Positions 1 through 13,060 of a stretch of 64,000 bases of DNA are shown here, piece by piece. Where the stretch lies: NCBI GenBank assembly GCA_003255065.1, contig QAOA01004319.1:193741-257740 (forward strand), read 5' to 3'. The number at the start of each line of letters is the position of its first letter. Position 1 is the stretch's first letter. The position numbers and the translations under genes were made by a program. The DNA is from Cercis canadensis (lineage: Eukaryota; Streptophyta; Magnoliopsida; Fabales; Fabaceae). The notes beneath the pieces are model-generated. The model did not search any database and was not told the DNA's origin. It saw nothing but the letters and a program-made list of their open reading frames with translations.

Positions 1-3000
1 CTGGACCGGGACCCTGTTTCGGTTCATCCCTGTTTCTGACTCAGATATTTTCGTGTAGATTACTGAATCAAGGACGGGACAATTTCCTGGTAAGTCACTA
101 TATCTGGACCAGGACCCTGTTTCGGTAATCCCTAATTCTGACGCAGATATTTTTCTTGTAGATCACTGAATCTGGGACGAGACATTTTCCTGGAGAGTCA
201 CTATATCTGGACCGGGACCCTGTTTCGGTCATTCTTGTTTCTGACTCAGATATTTTTCACGTAGATCACTGAATCAGGGACGGGACAGTTTCCTGGTAAG
301 TCACTATATCTGGATCGGGACCCTGTTTCGGTTAATCCCTATTTCTGACGCGGATATTTTTCTTGTAGATCACTGAATCAAGGACGGGAGAGTTTCCTGG
401 TACGTCACTATATCTGGACCAGGACCCTATTTCGGTTTATACCTGTTTCTGACTCGGATATTTTTCTAGCAGATCACGGAATCAGGGACGGGACAGTTTC
501 CTGGTAAGTCACTATATCTGGACCGGGACCCTGTTTCGGTTAATCCCTATTTCTGACGCAGATATTTTTCTTGTAGATCACTGAATCTGGGACGAGACAG
601 TTTCCTGGAGAGTCACTATATCTGGACCGGGACCCTGTTTCGGTCATCCTTGTTTCTGACTCAGATATTTTTCGTGTAGATCACTGAATCAGGGACGGGA
701 CAGTTTCCTGGTAAGTCACTATATCTGGATCGGGACCCTGTTTCTGTTAATCCCTATTTCTGACGCAGATATTTTTCATGTAGATCACTGAATCAAGGAC
801 GGGACAGTTTCCTGGTAAGTCACTATATCTGGACCGGGACCCTATTTCGATTCATACCTATTTCTGACTCGGATATTTTTCCAGCAGATCACGGAATCAG
901 GGACGGGACAGTTTCCTGGTAAGTCACTATATCTGGACCGGGACCCTGTTTCGTTTCATCCCTGTTTCTGACTCGTATAATTTTTCTTGCAGACCACTGT
1001 ATCATGGACGAAACAGTTTCTTGGTGAGTCACTATATGTGTTTCGGGACCCTGTTTCGGTTCATCCCTGTTTCTGACTCAGATATTTTTCGTGTAGATCA
1101 CTGAATCAGGGACGAGACAGTTTCCTGGAGAGTCACTATATCTGGATCGGGACCATTTTTCGGTTCATCCTTGTTTCTGACTCGGATATTTTTTCAGGAC
1201 CCTATTTCGGTTCATACCTGTTTCTGACTCGGATATTTTTGTAGCAGATCACGGAATCAGGGACGGGACAGTTTCCTGGTAAGTCACTATATCTGGACCG
1301 GGACCCTGTTTCGGTTCATCCTTATTTCTGTCTCAGATATTTTTCGTGTTGATCACTGAATCTGGGACGAGACAGTTTCCTGTAGAGTCACTATATCTGG
1401 ACCGGGACCCTGTTTCGGTCATCCTTGTTTCTGACTCAGATATTTTTCGTGTAGATCACTGAATCAGGGACGGGACAGTTTCCTGGTAAGTCACTATATC
1501 TGGACCGGGACCCTGTTTCGGTTAATCCCTATTTCTGACGCAGATATTTTTCTTGTAGATCACTGAATCAAGGACGGGACAGTTTCCTAGTAAGTCACTA
1601 TATCTGGACCGGGACCCTATTTCGGTTCATCCCTGTTTCTGACTCGAATATTTTTCTAACAGATCACGGAATCAGGAACGGGACAGTTTCCTGGTAAGTC
1701 ACTATATCTGGACCGGGACCCTGTTTCGGTTAATCCCTATTTCTGACGCAGATATTTTTCTTGTAGATCACTGAATCAAGGACGGGACAGTTTCCTAGTA
1801 AGTCACTATATCTGGACAGGGACCATATTTCGGTTCATCCCTGTTTCTGACTCGGATATTTTTCTAGCAGATCACGGAATCAGGGACGGGACAGTTTCCT
1901 GGTAAGTCACAATATCTGGACCGGGACCCTGTTTCGGTTAATCCCTAATTCTGACGCAGATATTTTTCAAGTAGATCACTGAATCTGGGACGAGACATTT
2001 TCCTGGAGAGTCACTATATCTGGACCGGGACCCTGTTTCGGTCATCCTCTTTTCTGACTCAGATATTTTTCGTGTAGATCACTGAATCAGGGACGGGACA
2101 GTTTCCTGGTAAGTCACTATATCTGGACCGGGACCCTATTTCGGTTCATCCCTGTTTCTGACTCGGATATTTTTCTAGCAGATCACTGAATCAGGGACGG
2201 GACAGTTTCCTGGTAAGTCACTATATCTGGACCGGGACCCTGTTTCGGTTCATCCCTATTTTTGACGCAGATATTTTTCTTGTAGATCACTGAATCTGGG
2301 ACGCGATATTTTCCCGGAGAGTCAGTATATCTGGACCGGGACCCTGTTTCGGTCATCCTTGTTTCTGACGCAGATATTTTTCTTGTAGATCACTGAATCT
2401 GGGACGAGACAGTTTCCTGTAGAGTCACTATATATGGACCGGAACCCTGTTTCGGCCATCCTTCTTTCTGACTCAGATATTTTTCGTGTAAATCACTGAA
2501 TCAGGGACGGGACAGTTTCCTGGTAAGTCACTATATCTGCACCGGGACCCTGTTTCGGTTAATCCCTAATTCTGACGCAGATATTTTTCTTGTAAATCAC
2601 TGAATCTGGGACGAGACAGTTTCCTGTAGAGTCACTATATCTGGACCGGGACCCTGTTTCGGTCATCCTTGTTTCTGACTCAGACATTTTTCGAGTAGAT
2701 CACTGAATCAGGGACGGGACAGTTTCCTGGTAAGTCACTATATCTGGACCGGGACCCTGTTTCGGTTAATCCGTATTTCTGACGCAGATATTTTCTTGTA
2801 GATCACTGAATCAAGGACGGGACAGTTTCCTAATAAGTCACTATATCTGGACCGGGACCCTATTTCGGTTCATCCCTGTTTCTGACTCGGATATTTTTCT
2901 AGCAGATCACGGAATCAGGGACGGGACAGTTTCCTGGTAAGTCACTATATCTGGACCGGGACCCTGTTTCGGTTCATCCCTATTTCTGACGCAGATATTT

Positions 3001-6000
3001 TTCTTGTAGGACATTGAATATAGGAAGAGACATTTTCCTGGATAGTCACTATATCTGGACCGGGACCCTATTTCGGTTCATCCAAGTTTCTGACTCAGAT
3101 ATTTTTCGTGTAGATCACTGAATCAAGGACGGGAGAGTTTCCTGGTAAGTCACTATATCTGGACCGGGACCTTATTTCGGTTCATCCCTGTTTCTGACTC
3201 GGATATTTTTCTAGCAAATCACTAAATCAGGGACGGGACAGTTTCCTGGTAAGTCACTATATCTGGACCGGGACCCTGTTTCGGTTCATCCCTATTTTTG
3301 ACGCAGATATTTTTCTTGTAGATCACTGAATCTGGGACGAGACAGTTTCCTGGAGAGTCACTATATCTGGACCGGGACCCTGTTTCGGTCATCCTTGTTT
3401 CTGACTCAGATATTTTTCGTGTAGATCACTGAATCAGGGACGGGACAGTTTCCTGGTAAGTCACTATATCTGGACCGGGACCCTGTTTCGGTTAATCCCT
3501 ATTTCTGACGCAGATATTTTTCTTGTAGATCACTGAATCTGGGACGAGACAGTTTCCTGGAGAGTCACTATATCTGGACCGGGACCCTGTTTCGGTCATC
3601 CTTGTTTCTGACTCAGATATTTTTCGTGTAGATCACTGAATCAGGGACGGGACAGTTTCCTGGTAAGTCACTATATCTGGACCGGGACCCTGTTTCGGTT
3701 AATCCCTATTTCTGACGCAGATATTTTTCTTGTAGATCACTGAATCTGGGACGAGACAGTTTCCTGGAGAGTCACTATATCTGGACCGGGACCCTGTTTC
3801 GGTCATCCTTGTTTCTGACTCAGATATTTTTCGTGTAGATCACTGAATCAGGGACGGGACAGTTTCCTGGTAAGTCACTATATCTGGACCGGGACCCTGT
3901 TTCGGTTAATCCCTATTTCTGACGCAGATATTTTTCTTGTAGATCACTGAATCTGGGACGAGACAGTTTCCTGGAGAGTCACTATATCTGGACCGGGACC
4001 CTGTTTCGGTCATCCTTGTTTCTGACTCAGATATTTTTCGTGTAGATCACTGAATCAGGGACGGGACAGTTTCCTGGTAAGTCACTATATCTGGACCGGG
4101 ACCCTGTTTCGGTTAATCCCTATTTCTGACGCAGATATTTTTCTTGTAGATCACTGAATCTGGGACGAGACAGTTTCCTGGAGAGTCACTATATCTGGAC
4201 CGGGACCCTGTTTCGGTCATCCTTGTTTCTGACTCAGATATTTTTCGTGTAGATCACTGAATCAGGGACGGGACAGTTTCCTGGTAAGTCACTATATCTG
4301 GACCGGGACCCTGTTTCGGTTAATCCCTATTTCTGACGCAGATATTTTTCTTGTAGATCACTGAATCTGGGACGAGACAGTTTCCTGGAGAGTCACTATA
4401 TCTGGACCGGGACCCTGTTTCGGTCATCCTTGTTTCTGACTCAGATATTTTTCGTGTAGATCACTGAATCAGGGACGGGACAGTTTCCTGGTAAGTCACT
4501 ATATCTGGACCGGGACCCTGTTTCGGTTAATCCCTATTTCTGACGCAGATATTTTTCTTGTAGATCACTGAATCTGGGACGAGACAGTTTCCTGGAGAGT
4601 CACTATATCTGGACCGGGACCCTGTTTCGGTCATCCTTGTTTCTGACTCAGATATTTTTCGTGTAGATCACTGAATCAGGGACGGGACAGTTTCCTGGTA
4701 AGTCACTATATCTGGACCGGGACCCTGTTTCGGTTAATCCCTATTTCTGACGCAGATATTTTTCTTGTAGATCACTGAATCTGGGACGAGACAGTTTCCT
4801 GGAGAGTCACTATATCTGGACCGGGACCCTGTTTCGGTCATCCTTGTTTCTGACTCAGATATTTTTCGTGTAGATCACTGAATCAGGGACGGGACAGTTT
4901 CCTGGTAAGTCACTATATCTGGACCGGGACCCTGTTTCGGTTAATCCCTATTTCTGACGCAGATATTTTTCTTGTAGATCACTGAATCTGGGACGAGACA
5001 GTTTCCTGGAGAGTCACTATATCTGGACCGGGACCCTGTTTCGGTCATCCTTGTTTCTGACTCAGATATTTTTCGTGTAGATCACTGAATCAGGGACGGG
5101 ACAGTTTCCTGGTAAGTCACTATATCTGGACCGGGACCCTGTTTCGGTTAATCCCTATTTCTGACGCAGATATTTTTCTTGTAGATCACTGAATCTGGGA
5201 CGAGACAGTTTCCTGGAGAGTCACTATATCTGGACCGGGACCCTGTTTCGGTCATCCTTGTTTCTGACTCAGATATTTTTCGTGTAGATCACTGAATCAG
5301 GGACGGGACAGTTTCCTGGTAAGTCACTATATCTGGACCGGGACCCTGTTTCGGTTAATCCCTATTTCTGACGCAGATATTTTTCTTGTAGATCACTGAA
5401 TCTGGGACGAGACAGTTTCCTGGAGAGTCACTATATCTGGACCGGGACCCTGTTTCGGTCATCCTTGTTTCTGACTCAGATATTTTTCGTGTAGATCACT
5501 GAATCAGGGACGGGACAGTTTCCTGGTAAGTCACTATATCTGGACCGGGACCCTGTTTCGGTTAATCCCTATTTCTGACGCAGATATTTTTCTTGTAGAT
5601 CACTGAATCTGGGACGAGACAGTTTCCTGGAGAGTCACTATATCTGGACCGGGACCCTGTTTCGGTCATCCTTGTTTCTGACTCAGATATTTTTCGTGTA
5701 GATCACTGAATCAGGGACGGGACAGTTTCCTGGTAAGTCACTATATCTGGACCGGGACCCTGTTTCGGTTAATCCCTATTTCTGACGCAGATATTTTTCT
5801 TGTAGATCACTGAATCTGGGACGAGACAGTTTCCTGGAGAGTCACTATATCTGGACCGGGACCCTGTTTCGGTCATCCTTGTTTCTGACTCAGATATTTT
5901 TCGTGTAGATCACTGAATCAGGGACGGGACAGTTTCCTGGTAAGTCACTATATCTGGACCGGGACCCTGTTTCGGTTAATCCCTATTTCTGACGCAGATA

Positions 6001-7156
6001 TTTTTCTTGTAGATCACTGAATCTGGGACGAGACAGTTTCCTGGAGAGTCACTATATCTGGACCGGGACCCTGTTTCGGTCATCCTTGTTTCTGACTCAG
6101 ATATTTTTCGTGTAGATCACTGAATCAGGGACGGGACAGTTTCCTGGTAAGTCACTATATCTGGACCGGGACCCTGTTTCGGTTAATCCCTATTTCTGAC
6201 GCAGATATTTTTCTTGTAGATCACTGAATCTGGGACGAGACAGTTTCCTGGAGAGTCACTATATCTGGACCGGGACCCTGTTTCGGTCATCCTTGTTTCT
6301 GACTCAGATATTTTTCGTGTAGATCACTGAATCAGGGACGGGACAGTTTCCTGGTAAGTCACTATATCTGGACCGGGACCCTGTTTCGGTTCATCCCTAT
6401 TTCTGACGCAGATATTTTTCTTGTAGATTACTGAATCAAGGACGGGACAGTTTCCTGGTAAGTCACTATATCTGGACCGGGACCGTGTTTCGGTTAAACC
6501 AAGTTTCTGACTCAAATATTTTTCGTGTAGATCACTGAATCAGGGACGGGACAGTTTCCTGGTAAGTCACTATATCTGGACCGGGACCCTGTTTCGGTTC
6601 ATCCAAGTTTCTGACTCAGATATTTTTCGTGTAGATCACTGAATCGAGGACGGGACAGTTTGCTGGTAAGTCACTATATCTGGGCCGGGGCCCTATTTCG
6701 GTTCATCCCTGTTTCTGACTCGGATATTTTTCTAGCAGATCACTGAATCAGGGACGGGACAGTTTCCTGGTAAGTCACTATATCTGGACCGGGACCCTGT
6801 TTCGGTTAATCCCTATTTCTGACGCAGATATTTTTCTTGTAGATCACTGAATCTGGGACGAGACATTTTCCTGGAGAGTCACTATGTCTGGACCGGGACC
6901 CTGTTTCGGTTATCCTTGTTTCTGACTCAGATATTTTTCTTGTATCTCACTGAATCTGGGACGAGACAGTTTCCTGGTGAGTCACTATATCTGGACCGGG
7001 ATCCTGTTTCGGTCATCCTTGTTTCNTCTGACTCAGATATTTTTCTTGTAGATCACTGAATCAGGGACGGGACAGTTTCCTGGTAAGTCACTATATCTGG
7101 ACCGGGACCCTGTTTCGGATAATCCAAGTTTCTGACTCAGATATTTTTCGTGTAGA
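1..7156. repeat. Satellite DNA array, 103/104-bp monomer
   Basis: About 69 head-to-tail monomers fill this stretch. The phrase CTGGACCGGGACCCTG recurs at 1, 104, 207, 310, 414 and so on. The array runs off the left edge, so its true length is unknown. It stops abruptly near 7156, inside a monomer, where ordinary AT-rich sequence begins. Two main monomer types exist. Type A has GGTCATCCTTG, GACTCAG, CGTGTAG and GGTAAGTC; type B has GGTTAATCCCT, GACGCAG, CTTGTAG and GGAGAGTC. The flanks (1-3366 and 6368-7156) are diverged, with truncated monomers such as the one near 1186-1200. There is no coding potential: 103/104 is not a multiple of three, so short open frames here are chance. A single N lies at 7026. 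Confidence 0.97.
3367..6367. repeat. Homogenised 207-bp higher-order dimer core of the satellite
   Basis: Monomers alternate strictly A (103 bp) then B (104 bp). Type A starts at 3367, type B at 3470, the next A at 3574, the next B at 3677, and the last A at 6265. The span of 3001 bp equals fourteen 207-bp dimers plus one A monomer, with no length change. By eye the dimers are identical or nearly so, unlike the flanking monomers. This pattern fits recent unequal exchange or rolling amplification, or an artefact of sequence assembly. Confidence 0.93.
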
Positions 7157-7554
7157 ACTTTTTTCTCTTTTTAATTTTGAAGTTTAGGTGAATTAGGGAA
7201 TAAAGTAACATACTTGACCCCTATTAGTTTATCATTGAGTGTTTAAATATAAGAATATCATTAACTCTTACGGTAATGGGATAAATTAACTCTTTTTGTA
7301 ACTTTAAATGGATAAAAAGAAATTATATTCAAATTCTATTATAATGAAATGGGTAAAATTTATAGGAGTATTACTTGATTGCATTTTTAACCCGCTTCTT
7401 TGCTACTGTTAAGTTGTTAACTATGCTATTAACTTTCAACACGTGTGAAAACCTCTTACGTATAGTTAAAATAATTTCTCTTTTCTTAACAAGCAACCAT
7501 TTCTTTTGTAACAATTAAATCTGGAGTTACAAGTTCTCTTGTGAATAAAGTTAG

Positions 7555-7745
7555 AATAGGAGACTACTACCAACAAGCGCTTGGTTCAATTGGTAGAAAA
7601 TTGAACCTTGGGCATGCGCCCTTGATTGTAGTCAAGGGTTCGAAGTCCAGTAAAAACATTGTTGCAAGATTTGTCTCATGCCCAATTGGATAAATTAAAA
7701 ATACTAGTGGTATTAACCCAAAAAAAAAAAAAATAGGAGACTACT
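7555..7745 (+). mobile_element. tRNA-derived SINE with 14-bp target-site duplication
   Basis: The flanking direct repeat AATAGGAGACTACT lies at 7555-7568 and 7732-7745. The body between (7569-7731) starts with a tRNA-like head: an A-box-like stretch TGGTTCAATTGGTAG near 7581 and a B-box-like GGTTCGAAGTCC near 7637. It ends in an A-run (about 7719-7731) directly before the second copy of the duplication. Head, tail and duplication together define a retroposed SINE. The head does not fold as a complete tRNA gene, so it is not called as a tRNA. Confidence 0.88.
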
Positions 7746-9288
7746 TAACATCAAATTCTTGACTTTTTGTGCTCCTTCTATCATTTTCTGCTATGTATGA
7801 TTACAACTTAGCCACCAACTAACCTATAATAAATCCAAAAACATTAAAACCAAGGTTGTTGGAACGATAGTGGGGAAGAATTTTCAACAATTTAAGAAAA
7901 CATACTCTTCGTACTGTATTATGGAGATTCAACCTTCAAATCTTATTATAATTGAGCTTACAAGAGGGGACTAACATATATTATAGAATTTTAATAAACC
8001 AAATAATATTTATTATTAGACACTGAGTGTTTCTTTTGGTATATAATGACATCGAGATTCAAATTCTTAATTTCTTGCAAAATATATAAATCTCTCATCA
8101 CTAAATTATACCTAATAGTTTAGACACCAAGTATTTACATCAAATTATGTGCAGTAAATTTGAGTTTATTTATTTAATTTTTTAGTAAAATCATGTAAAA
8201 TTTTAATTAGTCTAATTAAATTCATATACTACTAAACATTCAAGTTCAAGAACACAAATACACACAACATAATTGATCTAGGGATATTCTAAAAAGATTA
8301 AAATCTGAAGTTCAAATTCTTATTTTTTTTATATCCCTAATTAAAAAATCTAACTCTAATATCATAAAAGCATTAAGTTCAAAATAGTGTAAAATATTAT
8401 AATTTAAAGCTAGAATAACTCAATAAAATATATTGCAGGTGATCTATGCCATTGCTTCTAGAATCCACACGAGCCACACATGGTTCTGTTAGCCAATCTA
8501 GTGTAGGGACCCAATTCCTGTCTAGTGGCTCATGGTCCCCTATTCTTTTGGGTACGACTGATGGTCCCCACTATACAAATATAGACCCCAGTTTAGTTGC
8601 AACCCTCTAAAAATTAAAAAAAAAAAAAAACTGCAATAAAATGTCGACATCGTTAATGATATAGTATTGAACATGGATTTAAATAGTTCTCGTAAGGCTA
8701 AAGATTTAAATTTTCATGTGGTCATATAAAAAAAATATCAACATCGTTTTCACAGAATCACTAAATTTGCAAAAATCTATGATAGCAATTTTAGCATGAA
8801 TTCTAAACCAACCATTGTACATTCGCGTGCATTTCTTTAAGACATGGTGGGGCTAATTGCTGATGCTTCTGTACAACCTAAGCAGCGGAATACAGCACAT
8901 TAATTATGGACTTGGAGTACCTTTCCTCTTTTTTTGGTGAATAATGAGATTATATTACCCTAAACCCTTTCCTCCTTTTAGGTACGTTTGCCAAGTAGCT
9001 AATTGAATCGTGAGAACAACAAATTAAGAAAAAAGGAAGTTAATTATTTGTGATAATAAATCATGCCAACAGAAAGTAAGTGGTTTGTTTCTAAAAGTGC
9101 AAATGCTTACACTCTGAATAAGTGAACAAATTTGGATACTATTGGATCCAATATACATAGCTAGTCCACTTTCTGAGAAAACAGTTGTAACTACCAGACT
9201 TAGAGTACTAATAATTGAAGACTTAGAGAGTATTAATATTTGTCGAAAATCAATTCAATCTAAAAGTTTAAAATATTAAATGACAGTT
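7746..9288. other. AT-rich intergenic stretch with retroposon traces
   Basis: No gene is seen. Near 8302-8370 there is a decayed copy of a short repeat (GAAGTTCAAATTCTTA, then CCCTAATTAAAAAATCTAA) that recurs at about 37572, 38768, 39403 and 50385. At 8430-8630 a GC-richer segment ends in an A-run (about 8616-8630). It is bracketed by CAATAAAAT at 8421-8429 and 8634-8642, so it may be a short retroposed insertion, though three bases separate the A-run from the second repeat. Confidence 0.5.
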
Positions 9289-10421
9289 TAAAAAATAGTT
9301 TCATATCTAACAATAATTAAGTCTTTGGCAATTGGCTTCAAGCAAAAGCAATTATCCATTATTGGCATACATGCAGCTTGCTGCGAAGTTAGCTTCAACT
9401 AAATCTGTCTATATGGTGCCTCTTTCTTTCTTCTTCTTTTTTTCTTTCATATAGATTCTAATATTGCATTTTGCTTAACAACCATATGGTATTTGTATGG
9501 TAGATATTTTGCATTTATTTAATTAAAAAAATTTAATTTTGTGTTGTCATATAACCAAAAAATGTGATATATAATTATAAATATTATTGAATAAATAAAT
9601 GGTTGACACCATTTTTGTACTAAATAGCAGTTCTCTTTTACTGTTTCGAATGTTGAGATATTTCACCTAACAAAAGAAAAGATATCAGGTCCCACACTGT
9701 AATGCTATTAGTGGCAAGTTGTCTGACTTTTTAAACATGGCTGGTTTTCCATTTATACTCCACCTGAATTAGTGTGGTTAATTATTGTCCTATGCAACTT
9801 TTTCAACTTCTCCCTTCTTTATCTTCCTTATTTCTTCAATGAAAAAGAAACNACGGTCTAAAAAATAGTTTCATATCTAACAATAATTAAATCATTGGCA
9901 ATTGGCTTCAAGCAAAAGCAATTATCCATTATTGGCATACATGCAGCTTACTGCGAAGTTAGCTTCAACTAAATCCGTCTATATGGTGCCTCTTTCTTTC
10001 TTCTTCTTTTTTTCTTTCATATAGATTCTGATATTGCATTTTGCTTAACAACCATATGGTATTTGTATGGTAGATATTTTGCATTTATTTAATTAAAAAA
10101 AATTAATTTTGTGTTGTCATATAACCAAAAAATGTGATATATAATTATAAATATTATTGAATAAATAAATGGTTGACACCATTTTTGTACTAAATAGCAG
10201 TTCTCTTTTACTGTTTCGGATGTTGAGATATTTCACCTAACAAAAGAAAAGATATCAGGTCCCACACTGTAATGCTATTAGTGGCAAGTTGTCTGACTTT
10301 TTAAACATGGCTGGTTTTCCATTTATACTCCACCTGAATTAGTGTGGTTAATTATTGTCCTATGCAACTTTTTCAACTTCTCCCTTCTTTATCTTCCTTA
10401 TTTCTTCAATGAAAAAGAAAC
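9289..10421. repeat. 563-bp direct duplication around a single N
   Basis: 9289-9851 and 9859-10421 are the same sequence offset by 570 bp, with roughly seven substitutions seen by eye. The only sequence between them is N at 9852 plus a few bases. A duplication ending exactly at an assembly N is best read as two unmerged haplotype ends rather than a real tandem repeat. Neither copy contains a gene. Confidence 0.92.
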
Positions 10422-11742
10422 GATATGAAAGACTTTTTGAAGACTTTCACTCCCTCATATTATGAAAATAATGAAATTGATTGCATAGTGGCTGAGAATT
10501 GACAATTTGGTACCATGGTCAGGCCAGCTTTACTGGGAAATGCTCATAGTTCTGCAGTTCAGCAAATTGCTGATTTTCACCATCTTCCACTCTTATTCTA
10601 TTCACAATCAGTTTCCCTTATAAATAAAGAAAATTTTAAACCCATAGTGATCTTCTGTCTCTCAAAGCTGCACTAAGATAATATATACCACTCTTGTGTA
10701 AGACATGATTATAATTTATATCTGAGATTTCAGTTTCTAAAGTGAATGTCACATCTATTCAGGTGGTAATGCACATGGGTTTACGTGATTCTTTTAGGCA
10801 TATTTTCATAGGTTGGTTGATATCCTTCTCAATAGAAAACTGTTCTGCATATCAGAAGGAAAAGGTAATTGGTAGATCTGCAGCTCCTACAAAATGGGGA
10901 AATATTCAATTTTCTCCATATATATATTGACAGAATTAGTAGTACTTATTTTATACTTTGGCTGTCTTCCTGTGCTTTTTCCTGATTGTGGTACAAAGGG
11001 AATTCAATGAGTTAAAAGGCTTAACATGTTAATCATCACTAATTATGTTGTTTGCCCTAATTAAAAGTTCAGCAGTTGCATTGTTAAATACCACTTTACA
11101 ACTTGAGCTGTTTATTCATGGTATGTTCTGTGGCATTTTATACCCCTATTTTTCGATTCACTTGCGGAACCTGTTGAAATAGAATCATGTTCTTCATATA
11201 TGTTAAGAAAAAACTTAGTTAGATCGAAACCATAACTGCTAGAAGCATTGTACACATAAGAAAGAATGTCAAATTGCAATGATGGTGCGTATTATTTGTT
11301 AAGAATATTTTTGAGAGTGAATTTGCTAAGGATATGCTTCTTTTTGTCATATATAGATAAAGTTTTTTTCTTTTTTTGGTAAAGATATATTTAGTAGTGG
11401 ATATGAGAGGAATATATATAAATTAAGGGAAAATTGAAAGAAAACACTATATTTAAAAATATCCGTCATAATTATGTCTAAAAATAATTATCCATGATAA
11501 TAATATTACTAGTGCCAAGAATCTCAACCTCAACTGTGGTAACTAGTGTGAAAGTTTCCTTTTATTAATTTTTATAGCATGAAGGCAATCAATATATTTG
11601 ATGAGACTGTGGATCATTTAGAAATAACTATGCATGTTTATTGTTACTTTGGTTCTGGTGTGTACTAATTGATAGAAGTTTTTAAGTTCAAATAAGGTTT
11701 ATTTATATTGTATGTATGCATTCATAATTTATTTATTTCTTC
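10422..11742. other. Non-coding stretch with a promoter-like patch, related to 17.1-18.3 kb
   Basis: No recognisable gene. A TATA-like motif (TTATAAATAAAG) near 10618-10629 is followed by a pyrimidine-rich patch (TCTTCTGTCTCTC near 10652), which resembles a start region. The only open frame downstream (10742-10930, 62 codons) matches nothing known to me. Blocks here are diverged copies of sequence around 17100-18300, such as the GCCCTAATT and CAGTTGC region near 11055 and near 18172. Confidence 0.4.
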
Positions 11743-11749
11743 CTATTTG

Positions 11750-13060
11750 AGCATTGTTGTCATGCAAAAATCATACGCAAGTGTACATATCGGAAACAAG
11801 TAATATAATGATAAATTAAGTATCATTCCACAAGGATTATGGCTACTAAGTATCAAAATTGAGTCAATCATAATTTTATCTAGACAATAAAGATTAAATG
11901 TCAAGCAATAATATAAAAACAAAAACACTTAAATAGGTAGAAATTCAGTTGAGAAAAATCTAGAGTTGTCGATTTCACCATAGTTATTCCGGATTGTTAA
12001 CCCTACTTTATAACCAAGAATTATCTCCCTAATTTCTAGCCAAGAACCCTAAACTATTCATTAGTCTTTTTCAAAGTCAAACAAAATTATTTCTAAGTGC
12101 TAATTCACTATATTTTTATATGGATTAAGCTACCCAGAAATTCTTTAAGTTCTTTAGTTCTTTCGATAGCTACATAGACCATAAAAGTATATTCCTATCA
12201 TTTGTGACGTCTATGATCTTAAATCACAAATCACCTCCCGGTCTCATTGCAACTATCTAAGCAACTAATTAATGACCGATTAATTAGAAGCATGAATAAT
12301 TGAAATGAAAATATCAATTGAAAAAGAAATTCTTGAATTAAATCTGCAGAAAATAACAAAACGTCCTAGCTAGGCCATATCGTAGCCCTAGAAAATAAGT
12401 TTAGCTCATGATAACAGATGAAAGTATGTTCACACTAATTCCATACATGAAAACAAGAGAAAGAGATGAGGAAAATTCGTTGAAGCTGAAAACCGATGAT
12501 GAAATCCTCTTCTTGGAGCTTGATCTTCCCTTCCTTACTTGTCTCTTGCAAAAACGGGTGTGTAACCCTAATTTAAACTCTAAAATACCTATTTATATGT
12601 CCTAGAAAGTTTAGAGAAAATCAAGACTTAAAATAATCAAAGAGTCCTAACTAAAATAAGAAAATTGGAGGTAAATCCCGAGTTGGCTCAGAGGGCTGTG
12701 GCCCTAGAGTTGCTGTTTGAATGTTGAGCTCTAGTTGAGCAGCTGTCATTGTCTCAAGGATGTAAAATTTCCACTTGCCTGGTGCTACAGCGCTGCGGCT
12801 GCTGTCTCACTCTGGATTTCCTTCATAAAAGGAGGGCTGCGGCACGGATAAGGGGACTGTAGTGCTGAAGTTGCTGCCTCTTTCGCAAAGTAACTAAAAT
12901 TCATCCATTTTTAATGTTGAAATATGCTTAAGAGACTTCTAAACATTCATAAATTAAAAACCTACAAAATAAACATGAAAACACAAAAAGTAACTCTAAA
13001 ACAAGCAATTAACAAACTAGATATATACAAGATAAGTGATATAAAATCGACTTATGTTTT
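11750..13060. mobile_element. Probable non-autonomous transposable element, class unclear
   Basis: The left part contains ATACGCAAGTGTACATATCG followed by CAAGTAATA and CAAGTATCATTCC. I recall this combination as a common non-coding dispersed repeat in dicot genomes. An embedded GC-richer block (about 12680-12890) has repeated GCTGCGG/GCTGC motifs. No protein domain is visible. The borders are estimated from the change in base composition, and no terminal repeats were found by eye. Confidence 0.45.

Noticed and set aside
6324-6515. 63-codon open frame on the minus strand in the satellite
   Set aside because: The monomer length is not a multiple of three and the frame exists only where diverged monomers happen to lack stops.
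1-7156. CRISPR-like array
   Set aside because: The whole 103/104-bp unit repeats; there are no unique spacers, and the genome is a plant's.
7569-7650. tRNA gene
   Set aside because: Only box-A and box-B resemblance, an extra base in the B-box and no full cloverleaf; the A-tail and target-site duplication show a SINE.
10742-10930. Small protein gene downstream of a TATA-like motif
   Set aside because: The product is unlike any family I know, and there is no support beyond an open frame in duplicated non-coding sequence.
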